From: Callaeas wilsoni
Lineage: Eukaryota; Chordata; Aves; Passeriformes; Callaeidae
Reading direction: 5' to 3'
Assembly (NCBI GenBank): GCA_013398955.1
Contig: VWPU01005280.1
Coordinates: 17,795-81,794 of the forward strand
Length of the DNA: 64,000 bases
Part shown: in pieces, positions 30,601 to 39,050 of the stretch
How positions within the stretch are numbered: position 1 is the stretch's first letter
How the letters are laid out: each line of letters begins with the position of its first letter
The notes under the pieces: model-generated
The model's database searches: none
What the model saw: only the letters and a program-made list of their open reading frames with translations
What the model was told of the DNA's origin: nothing
Program-made: the position numbers and the translations under genes

Positions 30601-31504
30601 ATTTCTAGCCCTTGGAAGTGCGATACAAGAGGAACATTTGGTGTACTGAATATAATCCTATGGTGGTGATATTTAATAAAAGTTGCTGAAGGTGCTGCAT
30701 ACAAAACTTTTTTAACATGGTAGATACTATTTTTCCTGTAATCAAAATTAATACATGTTTTGCTTGTGTCTTGTATTAACCAAACAACAGTGCCTCAAAA
30801 TTTAAGAGGCTTCATGTTAATATTGTTCCAGAAATCACCATTGACAGAAACAAAATTCTTCTGTCTTAAAATAGATTTTCTCCTTTTCTTGGCTAGACTT
30901 CATGCAGTATTTTGAAAACTATTTTTAGCGTTTGTGGGAGGAATGTTCTACAATCATTCATCTTCTTGCCTCTGTCAGTTCTTAAATGTGCAAGTCACGG
31001 GAGCTCTGATGTGACCATGCTTCTCAGAGTATTTGTTTATGCCTTAGGATTTGTATACATGTGGGGTTCACGATGTGTTTGTGAGGGAGAAATATTTCCT
31101 GCATCCATACACACAAAAAACTTTTTTTGCATATAGTCATTTACGACAGCTCCTGAGACTGTAAGTGGGAGCATGGGGGGAGGACAGATGCCTCTTTAGC
31201 CTAATTATATTTTGAGTTTCTGTTTTGATGTCTTTTTAATCCTTTTATTGGGTGATGTAGATTAGTGGTTTTGATGTAGTATATGTCTTCAAAGATATTT
31301 CACCTTTTGGCTCAGAAGCTGAACCACTGCTTGCAGTGTGCTGCTGTTGGTGCACAGCAGTAGGTTCAGGAATGTTAAATGTGAATTAAAAAGAGATATA
31401 CTAATCAAGGAATCATCAAATTGTAGAGCTGGTATTTCAAATCTTCTTTGTCCCTTAAGCCTTTATATGTAGTTCATCTGAAAAAAACTACTATGTCATG
31501 TTTT
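27613..31504. other. Non-coding intronic sequence
   Basis: About 3.9 kb of AT-rich sequence without recognised elements. It includes a short gataaagtgataaagtg-type tandem stretch at about 27690-27740 and a tgtgtgtgtgcatgtgcacatgtg stretch near 29420. No conserved exon is seen. Confidence 0.55.
27690..27740. repeat. Imperfect (AGTGATAA)n tandem repeat
   Basis: Repeated gtgataaa/gtgataag units (gtgataaaaagtgataaagtgataagtgg...). Short imperfect minisatellite-like stretch. Confidence 0.6.
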
Positions 31505-31805
31505 CATGGAGGAGAAGGAAAACATCACCCCCATTTTTAAAAGGAAGATGTAGGGAGTTACGGCCCAGGAGCCTCATCTCTGTGCCTGGGAAAATCATGG
31601 AGCAGATCGCACTTGAAGATTTGCTAAGGCACATGAAGGGCAAGGAGGTGATCCAAAGCTGCCATATGGCTTTACTAAGGGCAAATGTGCCTGACCAATG
31701 AGGTGGCATTCAATGACATGGCAGCAACAGTCAAGACAGGAAGACCAACAAATGCCATCTGCCTAGAGTTCTGTAAGGCCTTCAACATGGTCCCGTGTGG
31801 CATCC
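31505..31805 (+). mobile_element. CR1 LINE, reverse transcriptase part (5' piece of a split element)
   Basis: Degenerate CR1 reverse transcriptase (RT) sequence. The translation shows the conserved block 'NITPIFKR' (as acatcacccccatttttaaaagg), then the [20 protein letters not shown] segment at about 31575-31635. It ends with motif A as CLEFCKAFNMV, in which both acidic or invariant positions of the usual DLCKAFDTV are changed (D to E, D to N). The frame carries stops, so the copy is dead. It is cut at 31805 by a solo LTR and resumes at 32812 on the same strand. Host gene orientation is opposite. Confidence 0.9.
31801..31805. repeat. Target-site duplication, left copy (CATCC)
   Basis: CATCC lies immediately left of the LTR's TG start and is repeated exactly at 32807-32811. 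Joining the CR1 across it gives continuous CR1 sequence (ggcatccttatctccaaactgg). Confidence 0.9.
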
Positions 31806-32806
31806 TGTCAATGCTTTTCAGAGAAATTTTTTCCTCCTTAGAAATGCTAATAGCTGGTACTTAAGGAGAAAATAGAAGTGGCTGAGCCTGCAGGGCAGGT
31901 GAGCGCAGCACCTCCCTGTCTGGGGGTTTCTCGGGGAGGGGCAGAGATACCGCGGGGGGTGGAGCTGGGAGGAGCCGGGACACAGCCGCAGTCCCGCTCG
32001 CTGGCTCGGCTTCCGGAGCCCCGCCCTCACGCTGCTGGTGCTCTCGGTTTTGGAAAGGAGGATGGTAGCAACGGCTGAGGGAAGGAGCGCGCTCGTCACC
32101 GTGGTCCAGCCCAGCCTGTTTTCTCCTGCCACGGCCGCTGAGGTTGGTGCCAAGTTAATACCTCGCTGAGAGAGGAACTCTTTTTGCCTGGGGACCCTGA
32201 GATCCCAAACACGCCTTTCCCAGTTCTAACCAAACCGCGTGGTCGCCGCTGCCTCGGCTCCCGCCGCCACCACCCCAGCCCCGCCGTTTCTTCAGCACCG
32301 CTCCGAGTTCCAGCTGCACCAGCCTTCGCACTCCCACCCCGCCTGCCAAGGCGTCCCAGATTTCCAGGTACAGCCGCAGAGCTTCCAGCACATCTCAGCC
32401 ACCATCCCGGGATTGCTGCGGGTGAGCCACCATTGGCGTCTGCTCCCCGAGCTCGCCCCACAGCGCCCCCTGCAGCTGTGGGGGAACCATCGCACCTGCC
32501 CTGCCCAGCGGAGCCACCAGCGCCCCTGCCGGCCGGGACCATCACTACACCAAAGGGAAGGTGCCTGACACCTGAGAGAAGGCTGTCAGTGGGCTCTCTG
32601 GTTCTGGTTTTGTTGTCACTGTTTCAGTTGTTGCCCGTTTCACCTCATATAAATACTTAGTAAAGATCTGTTATTCCTATTCCCTATCTTTGCCTGAGAG
32701 CCCCTTGATTTCAAAATACTCCTAATTCGGAGGGAAGGGGGTTTACATTTCTCATTCCAAGGGAGGCTCCTGCCTTTCTTGGTAAACGCCTGTCCAAACC
32801 GCGACA
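31806..32806 (+). mobile_element. Solo LTR of an avian endogenous retrovirus, 1,001 bp, CpG-rich
   Basis: The element begins TGTCAATG and ends GCGACA, is bounded by CATCC direct repeats, and sits inside a CR1. It therefore has both LTR ends and a perfect 5-bp target duplication, with no internal retroviral sequence: a solo LTR left after recombination between two LTRs. The centre (about 31900-32580) is GC- and CpG-rich. Near the 3' end are a tataaata box (32648-32655), a tgcctgagagccccttgatttc block and a gggggtttacatttctcattccaaggg stretch that I associate with passerine LTRs. A 5-bp duplication fits ERVL-type integration. Long open frames on both strands here (149 and 158 codons) reflect GC content only. 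Orientation follows the recognised 3' end and is antisense to FRMD3. Confidence 0.9.
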
Positions 32807-32811
32807 CATCC
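32807..32811. repeat. Target-site duplication, right copy (CATCC)
   Basis: Exact repeat of 31801-31805, directly after the terminal CA of the LTR. Confidence 0.9.
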
Positions 32812-33742
32812 TTATCTCCAAACTGGAGAGATATGGATTAGATGGATGAACAGTTCAGCAAATAAAGAATTGACTGGATGGACACAGGCAGAGAGTTTTG
32901 GTCAATGGCTCTATACCCATTTGGAGTCCAGTGACGAGTGGTGTCCCTCAGGGTTCTGTCTTGTGATTGCTGCTCTTTAATGTCTTTGTCAATGACACAG
33001 AAAGTGAGATTGAGTGCAGCCTCAGCAAGTTTGCAGATGACACCAAGCTGTGATGCAGCTGACACACCCACAGGACAGGACTGCCATCCAGAAGGACCTG
33101 AACAAGCTCAAGAACTGGTCTTGTGGAAATCCCATGCAGTTTAAAAAGACCAAGTACAAGGTTCTGCACCTGGATTGGTGCAACCCCCAGTACCAACACA
33201 GGCTAGGAGATGTGCAGATGGAGAGTAACCCTGACAAGAAGGACTTGGAGGTGCTGGTGGATGAGAGGCTGGACATGATCCAGCAATGAGCACTTGCAGC
33301 CCATAAAGCCAAACTTGTCCTGGGCTTCACCCAAATCAGCGTGCGCAGCAGTGCCAGGTAGTGGATTCTGCTCCTCTGTTCCTGTTGACACCCCACCTGT
33401 AGCACTGCATCCAGCTCTGGGGTCCCCAGCACAGAAAGGGCATGGATCAGTTGGAGCAAGTCCAAAGGGCAATGAAGATGATCAGAGGGCTGGAGCACCT
33501 CTCCTGCGAAGACAAGCTGATAGAATTGGGGCTGTTCATCCTGGAGAAGAGAAGGTTTCAGGAAGACCTCATTGAGGACTGTCAGTACCTTAAGGGGGCT
33601 TATAAAAAAAAGGGAGAGGGACTTTTTATATAGGCATGTAGTGACAGGACAATGGGAAATGGTTTTAAACTGATAGTGCAGTTTTAGATTGGATGTTAGA
33701 AAGAAATTCTTTACTCAGAGGGTAGTTAAGCACAGCAGCACA
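32812..33742 (+). mobile_element. CR1 LINE, RT C-terminal part (3' piece of the split element)
   Basis: Continuation of the CR1 interrupted at 31805. It opens with the CR1 block ttatctccaaactggagagatatgg, then shows the region around motif B (ggtgtccctcagggttctgtctt). The intact catalytic motif C follows as SKFADDTK, with FADD at 33030-33041. Next come HLDW..PQYQHRLGD at about 33165-33210, KDLEVLVDERLDM at 33238-33277, and the RT C-terminus (MDQLEQVQRAMKMIRGLEHL at 33442-33501). The frame is broken by indels and stops. The last block, attggatgttagaaagaaattctttactcagaggg, is the start of the CR1 3' UTR. The element is cut near 33742, where an inverted CR1 begins. Confidence 0.92.
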
Positions 33743-34017
33743 GTGTCTGCCCCTCTTCTTCCCCTCATGAGGAAGATGTAGACTGCAATGAGCTCTCCCC
33801 TCAGTCTCCTCTTCTCCAGGCTGAACAGACCAAGTGACCTCAGCCACTCCTCACAAAGCTTCCCGTCAAGGCTCTTCACTATCTTCATAGTTCTTCTTTG
33901 GATAGTCTCTAACAGTTTAATATCTTTCTGATATTGTGTTACCCAAACTGCCCCCAGCACTCGAGGTGAGGCTGCCCCAGCTCAGAGCAGAGCGGGACAA
34001 TCTCCTCCCTTGCCCGG
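33743..34017 (-). mobile_element. CR1 LINE, RT C-terminus, inverted (first piece of a split element)
   Basis: On the minus strand the translation gives the CR1 RT C-terminal blocks LLETIQRRTMKIVKSLDGKL and LRSLGLFSLEKRRLRGEL (about 33770-33900). The plus-strand text has the familiar antisense words ctcccctcagtctcctcttctccaggctgaac and gctgccccagctcagagcagagcgggacaatc. The 3' UTR is missing, and the copy abuts the plus-strand CR1 tail to tail. It is interrupted at 34017 by a solo LTR and continues at 34692. Confidence 0.9.
34013..34017. repeat. Target-site duplication, left copy (CCCGG)
   Basis: CCCGG directly precedes the LTR edge TGTGGG and recurs at 34687-34691. Removing the LTR and one copy restores the usual antisense CR1 text (cttgcccggctggcgatgctgtg). 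Confidence 0.85.
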
Positions 34018-34686
34018 TGTGGGATCTTCTTGGTTGGTTTGGATGGTCGGGACGGCTATAGACGAGAGATCTCTGTGGTTAGGTCTTAGAGTGTGTAGTT
34101 TATTTATAAAGGGCGTGGGTATAGTGGCCCTGCTTGGAGCTGCCAGCTGCAGCTCGAAGCAGGCCAGAAAAGTAAGAGAGCAAGAGAGAGTAAGGGCGAG
34201 GGGAAGTAGTGGAAGTAGTAAAAGGAGAGGGAAAAGAGGGAAAAGAGAGAGGAAGCAGTAGTAAAAGAGAGTGAGGTTCTCATTTACAATACAATAAATC
34301 TTCTTCTGTGTTGAATATTCTAATTTCCACTAACCAATCTAGTACAAGATACAAATCCTATAGCATTTACATACAGCCTATAAGAATTGTTATATTACCA
34401 TACTGTGTTACATTTTAAGCTCTAGAAACTACTCTTTGGACCCCTGCTGCCAAGCTAGCAGGGTCTGCTCTGACCCTTGGACTTGTTAGCAGGCAGAGGG
34501 TATTGCTCAGTCAGAGAGAGAATTGCCTTCTGCCGGCCATACCATTGTTTTCCAGTTGTTCAGTAACAAAGGCTTGGTATCTCAAAGCTTGCTTTCATTT
34601 CAATCTCACTTACACGTTCCCTATTCTCAGCATCTTTTGCCAGGCAATCATATTTATAAGACTTTCCTGTTTCATCTTCCCCAACA
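34018..34686 (-). mobile_element. Solo LTR of an avian endogenous retrovirus, 669 bp
   Basis: On the minus strand it runs from TGTTGGGG to GATCCCACA, giving short inverted ends TGT...ACA, and is flanked by CCCGG direct repeats inside an inverted CR1. No internal retroviral sequence is present. On the minus strand, near the 3' end, the text ccctttataaataaactacac contains a TATA-like TTTATAAATA and a polyadenylation signal AATAAA (34099-34104). The segment catccaaaccaaccaagaagatcccaca follows. This is an ordinary promoter/poly(A) arrangement for an LTR. It also contains a pyrimidine tract of about 110 nt on that strand (purine-rich on plus, 34168-34275). The LTR is in the same orientation as FRMD3. 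Subfamily is not determined. Confidence 0.88.
34168..34275. repeat. GA-rich purine tract inside the LTR
   Basis: About 108 bp of almost pure purine on the plus strand, with repeating gagaga, gtaag, ggaag and aaaagagg units and a few interrupting t and c bases. Low-complexity sequence within the 669-bp LTR. Confidence 0.85.
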
Positions 34687-34691
34687 CCCGG
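34687..34691. repeat. Target-site duplication, right copy (CCCGG)
   Basis: Exact repeat of 34013-34017 following the terminal CA of the LTR in plus coordinates. Confidence 0.85.
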
Positions 34692-34984
34692 CTGGCGATG
34701 CTGTGCCTGATGCACCCCAGGACAGGGTTGGCCCTCCTGGCTGCCAGGGCACTGCTGGCTCATGTTCAGCTTGTCATTGACAAGGAACCCCAGGTCCCTT
34801 TCCATGGCACTGCTTTCCAGCATCTCATTCCCCAACACCCAGGGTTGCCCCATCCCAGGTCCAGAATCCGGCATGTCTTTGTTATACTTTTTACAGTTGG
34901 TGTCTGCTGATCTATGGTTTGCTGAGGTCTCACTGCAGGGACTTTCTGTCTCTGAGGGTGTCAACAGCTCCTCCCAGTGTACTA
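34692..34984 (-). mobile_element. CR1 LINE, RT segment, inverted (second piece of the split element)
   Basis: Continues the antisense CR1 after the LTR: ctggcgatgctgtgcctgatgcaccccaggacagggttggccctcctggc. On the minus strand the translation contains AMERDLGFLVNDKLNMSQQC, a well-known CR1 RT block, at about 34755-34815. Upstream in the element the GTKL-like block is degenerate (HWEELLTPSE). The copy stops near 34984, where an LTR stub begins. Confidence 0.9.
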
Positions 34985-35080
34985 GCATTAATTACCAACA
35001 TTATTCTCTTACTGAGTCCCAAACAGCACTGTACCAGCTACTGAGAAGCAATTAACTCTACCCCAGCCAAAACCAGGACA
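34985..35080 (-). mobile_element. 5' stub of an ERVL-type LTR, inverted
   Basis: On the minus strand it reads tgtcctggttttggctgggg-agagttaattgcttctcagtagctggtacagtgctg, the standard opening of avian ERVL LTRs, starting with TG at 35080. Only about 95 bp are present before the sequence turns into CR1 at 34984, so the rest was deleted. No target duplication can be checked. Confidence 0.75.
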
Positions 35081-35802
35081 CTGACATTCAATATTCAAAT
35101 TATTTTCTTCTCCTTATCACATTTTGAAATAAATAACTCGATTCAAATTACTTTGCAGCTCGCAAAATTACTTTGCAGCTGTACTTAATTGTACAGTACG
35201 GAAATTCAGTACTGTATTGAAATGCTCTGAGTACCGTTTTTATGCACCTTTGTGCTGTGACTCCATAGTTACCATGTACCATCTTATCCACAGATTTGGT
35301 CACCACACCAAGGCCGTTCAGTTAATCTTAGTAGTGCATATCTTGCCTAGCAAACAGTATTAACTGTGCCTACTGAGCTAGGCAAAAGGAGAAAATCAGC
35401 TTGAGTGAAATACTGATCCAATGAGATTAGTACTGTTTTTTGACAAGAATTACACAGCACATGTTGTCTTTTGCTAGCATGCAACTTGGCCACAGTTCAG
35501 CTGGTCATGTTTGTGGTTTCCCATATGCTGTATTTTATTTTATGTTTCTGTTAAAGAGAGAAGCTGACTAATACAGAGACTTGATCTGCACACCAGCAGG
35601 TCTGCCCCCTGCTAGAAATGGCTCTATCACCCCACTGCAACAAAGGGAGGTGCCATTCACACAAGAGGGAGGACTCAAGCTGACTCTGGGAAAATGGACT
35701 TCTGAAAATTGCCCTAAAAATATAAGTGGAATTTTAGCCAAGCATTTTCACAGCTTGCAGGTGCAACTTTAAGTCTCGTACTACTGATCAACACTAAAAG
35801 GC
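35081..35802. other. Non-coding intronic sequence between transposon fragments
   Basis: AT-rich unique DNA with no recognised exon or element. It includes a local near-duplication of about 15 bp, aaattactttgcagctcgcaaaattactttgcagct, at about 35145-35180. Confidence 0.5.
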
Positions 35803-36010
35803 TAGTTTAGATTGGATATTAGAAAAAATTCTTCATCATGAAACAGGCTTCCCAGGTATGTGGCAGAGAATACCAGCCTTTGGGGTATTTTAAAAGACAT
35901 GCAGGCATGCAGTTGTGGGACATGATTTAGTGGTGGACTTGCCAGTGTTAGTTTTATGGCTGGATTTGAATCTTAGAGGCCTTTTTCAACTTAAAGGATT
36001 CTACAATTAA
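35803..36010 (+). mobile_element. CR1 3' UTR fragment
   Basis: Starts tagtttagattggatattagaaaaaattcttca, the conserved post-ORF CR1 block, followed by caggcttcccaggtatgtgg and gtggacttgccagtgttag...tatggctggatttgaatcttagaggcctttttcaacttaaaggattctac, the degenerate CR1 terminus. It overlaps in content with the end of the CR1 at 33690-33742, so it is a separate copy and not the missing 3' end of that element. Confidence 0.82.
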
Positions 36011-37539
36011 ATGCAGAAAATGACACTAATGCAGTTCTTTCATACTGTAAGTATGATAAAATTCTTAATTGTACAAAGCACTGATTATCCAACAAGGGAA
36101 CAGAAAACTTCAACACAACAGTCCAGCTATTAAAAAAATTATGACTCTTTGAAAAGATCTTGAATTAATTGATAGAAGTTAAACAGGAAAACAATAAAAA
36201 GTTGCAACCTACCATCTGTTACACTTCTTTAAAGCTTCAGAAGTAGGTGTTTTCTTTTCAAACCCAGTTTCTGACCACAGCATCACATTCTACATTCTCT
36301 TTCATTTCTTGCTTTTCTGCCCTAGCTCAGTCATCATTCTATTTCCTTCTTTCCATTTTCTCCAAGTAAGATTTATCAGTAAGAATCATTACAAATTACT
36401 AAAAGGAGACTTTACAAAGGAAGCACAAAATATATACAAGTAAGAAAGCAAAAGTGAAGGTGACTGTCAGTAAGAGTAGACTGCAGGTTTATTTTTTGAC
36501 CATAATTCTGTAATATATTGTAAAATGACAGCAGTATCTGCCCAGCAGTGCAAACACAAAGGTAAACCTGCTACATGCATAAAATCCTACATTTATTTTG
36601 AGATTTTTTCCAAATTAATTCTTCAGTGTTTTGAAAGCAGTGGCTGATGCTGAACAATTCTATTTGCTTACTGGCTGCTACCACTTACGGGTTTCCAACA
36701 TGTTAAACCAGGCATAAAATTATTTTAAATGGCAGATTCTGGTCCACAGCCAGTTTGCACTTTGTCGAGGCTCCACCAATGGCCCAGATATGCAATGCCT
36801 CTTACATTCTGGCAGGAAATTCTTCCCCCACTCTCCCAGGGCTTTGGGAAGTAGCTGTAACATGCTGCTTCAGTTCCCAGTTTCTGAGAAAACATGCTGT
36901 GCCTTTTGGCATTGCAGAGCTGCAATCAGCACAGAGCAGCTACTCCCTGATGCCTGTCCTTGTGTACAGTGAATTAATCAAGGTCTACTTTCAGTAGACT
37001 CAAATTAATTACATAGTTCTTTGTTAACTGTGATATTCACAGAGTAAATATCTCAATGACCAAGTCAGTGTGATCCATAAAATAATTACAGATCATCATT
37101 AGGATACGAGTTTTTCACCCAAAGCCTGTGAATGAAGCTTGTTTGGGAAGTTGGTCTGTGTGAGCCACTTCAGTGGTGCTGCACCCAGCCCTCAAAAAGA
37201 AACTTTTATAATCTCTCTACAAATGACCTTTTCTGAAAACTTGCATCAAAATAAATAATCTGTCTTCAGTGTGTTAGGAAAGTACATCTTAGCCTTAAAA
37301 TGAGTTTGCATGCAGGGAGAAGGAGAGATGGGAAAGAAGAGCACGAGAGCAACAGGTTAAAAAAGGTCAGCTAGTGACAGATTGTAAAATACTGGCTTCA
37401 AGTTGATAAGTCACAATACTGTGCTGAATGAGGCAGCAGCAACTGAAAAGACATATTTGCAATTGCAAATTCAAGACCAGTCCAGGCTCTGAAACTCAGC
37501 TATACAAGCCATTAACTTCCTCCACTGGCACAGGTATTA
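36011..37539. other. Non-coding intronic sequence
   Basis: About 1.5 kb of AT-rich unique DNA between CR1 pieces. No exon or RNA gene is recognised. Confidence 0.5.
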
Positions 37540-39050
37540 TGTCACCTGTGCAACTTCTTATGGTTGGTGATTGCCCAGAGCCCTGATTTGTCATGTTCTC
37601 TCCACAGACCCTCTCTGCCTTCAAGGGAGTCAGCAGCTCCTCCCAGTTTTGTATGTCTGTGAACTTGTTCAGTGTCCCTTCCAGTCCCATGTCCAAGTAG
37701 TTTATGAAGATGCTGAAGAGCTCAGGGCCGAGGATGGAGCCCTATGGAACCCCACCAGTGACAGATCCCCAGTCTGATGTCACCCCATTCACTGTAACCC
37801 TTTGTGCCTGTCCCTTGAGCCAGTTGCTCACCCATCCCATGATGTGTTTATCCAGCTGTGGGCTGGACATAAGGTCCAGAAGGGTCCTGTGAGAGACAGT
37901 ATTGAAAACTTTACTGGTTTCCCTTTATCAGCTGGGTGAGTTACCTTGTCATAAAAGAAAAATAGGTTCAACAGAAGATTAGGCTTTGCTTTCAAAGCCA
38001 TGCTGGCTGTGACCAATGACTGCATTACCCTTAGTGTTTTTCAGTAAGTCCCAGAATAATCTTCTCCATAATTTTACCAGTCACTAATTTTACCAGGCAC
38101 ATAGCTTCCAGAGTCTTCCTTTTCATCCTTCTTGACAATTGGGACATTTGACATATTTCAGTCAACTAGGAACTCTTTAGATTCCCAAGATCACTCACAA
38201 AACATTGAGAGAGACCTCGCAATGACAGCAGGCAGTATTGAGTATTTGAGTATTCTCAGATGAACCCCATAAGGCCACATAGATTTGTAGGGATCCAGCT
38301 GGAGCAGCAGATCCCATACAACTTCAAGGTCAACTGGGAGTTTATGATTGTTACAACCACAGTCCTCATCTCAGGACACCAGAACTCCCAGAGCCCATCA
38401 TCAGTGTTGAAGACAGAGGCAAAGAAAGCATTTAACAATGCTGGCTTGTCTGTGTCCCTGTTCATGAGGTGACCATTCTCATTCTGTAACAGGCCAATGT
38501 CCTTTCTGCACTGCCTTTTGCTATTAATGTATTTTTAAAAATTCTTCTTTTTGTCCCCCACAGTTTTCATCAGCTTCAACTCCAGTTGAGCTTTGGCAAT
38601 ACAAATTTTCTCCCTACAGTGACAAGCAGCACCTCTGTATGTTTTCCATGTCACTTGACCTTGCCTCCACTGGGCTTACACCTTCCTTTTTTTGCCTTAT
38701 CACTAAAAGAAGATCCTTTTTCAGCCAAGCCAGCCTTCTGCTTTGCCTGCTTGACTGGTGACATTTGGGAACTGCTGCTCCTGTGCGCTTCAAGAGGAGG
38801 TGCTTAAAAAGTAACCACCACTGATGGACCCCAGTACCTTCAAAAGCATTTCCTACAGGACTTCACTAACTAGCTCCCTGAGCAGCCTGAAGTCTGCTCT
38901 CCCCATGCCCAGGGTTGAAGTTTTGCTGTCACATTTCCTCCCAACAACAGAGATTTTAAACTCGATTGCTTCATGGTCACTGTGGCCAAGACAGCACAAA
39001 TGACCACTTCACACGTGAGACCTTCTCTGTTAGCAAGCAACAAAGAAAAT
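37540..39050 (-). mobile_element. CR1 LINE, RT core and upstream ORF2 region, inverted
   Basis: On the minus strand, reading from right to left, it runs from the region before the RT to just beyond the catalytic motif. The motif C region is decayed: GLEGTLNKFTDIQNWEELL, where FADD has become FTDI (about 37640-37700). The text ahead of it, antisense to gagccctatggaaccccaccagtgacagatcccc and ccagttgctcacccatcccatgatg, is the standard CR1 core. Motif A survives in part as KVFNTVSH near 37880-37910. The upstream part (about 38200-39050) includes the CR1 words gttgaagacagaggcaaagaaagcat, ctccagttgagctttggc and tgcttcatggtcactgtggccaagac. Many stops and indels; clearly old and inactive. Confidence 0.85.

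Noticed and set aside
32096..32660. Overlapping 149- and 158-codon open frames on opposite strands
   Set aside because: They lie wholly inside the GC-rich solo LTR, where stop codons are rare, and LTRs of this kind do not encode proteins.
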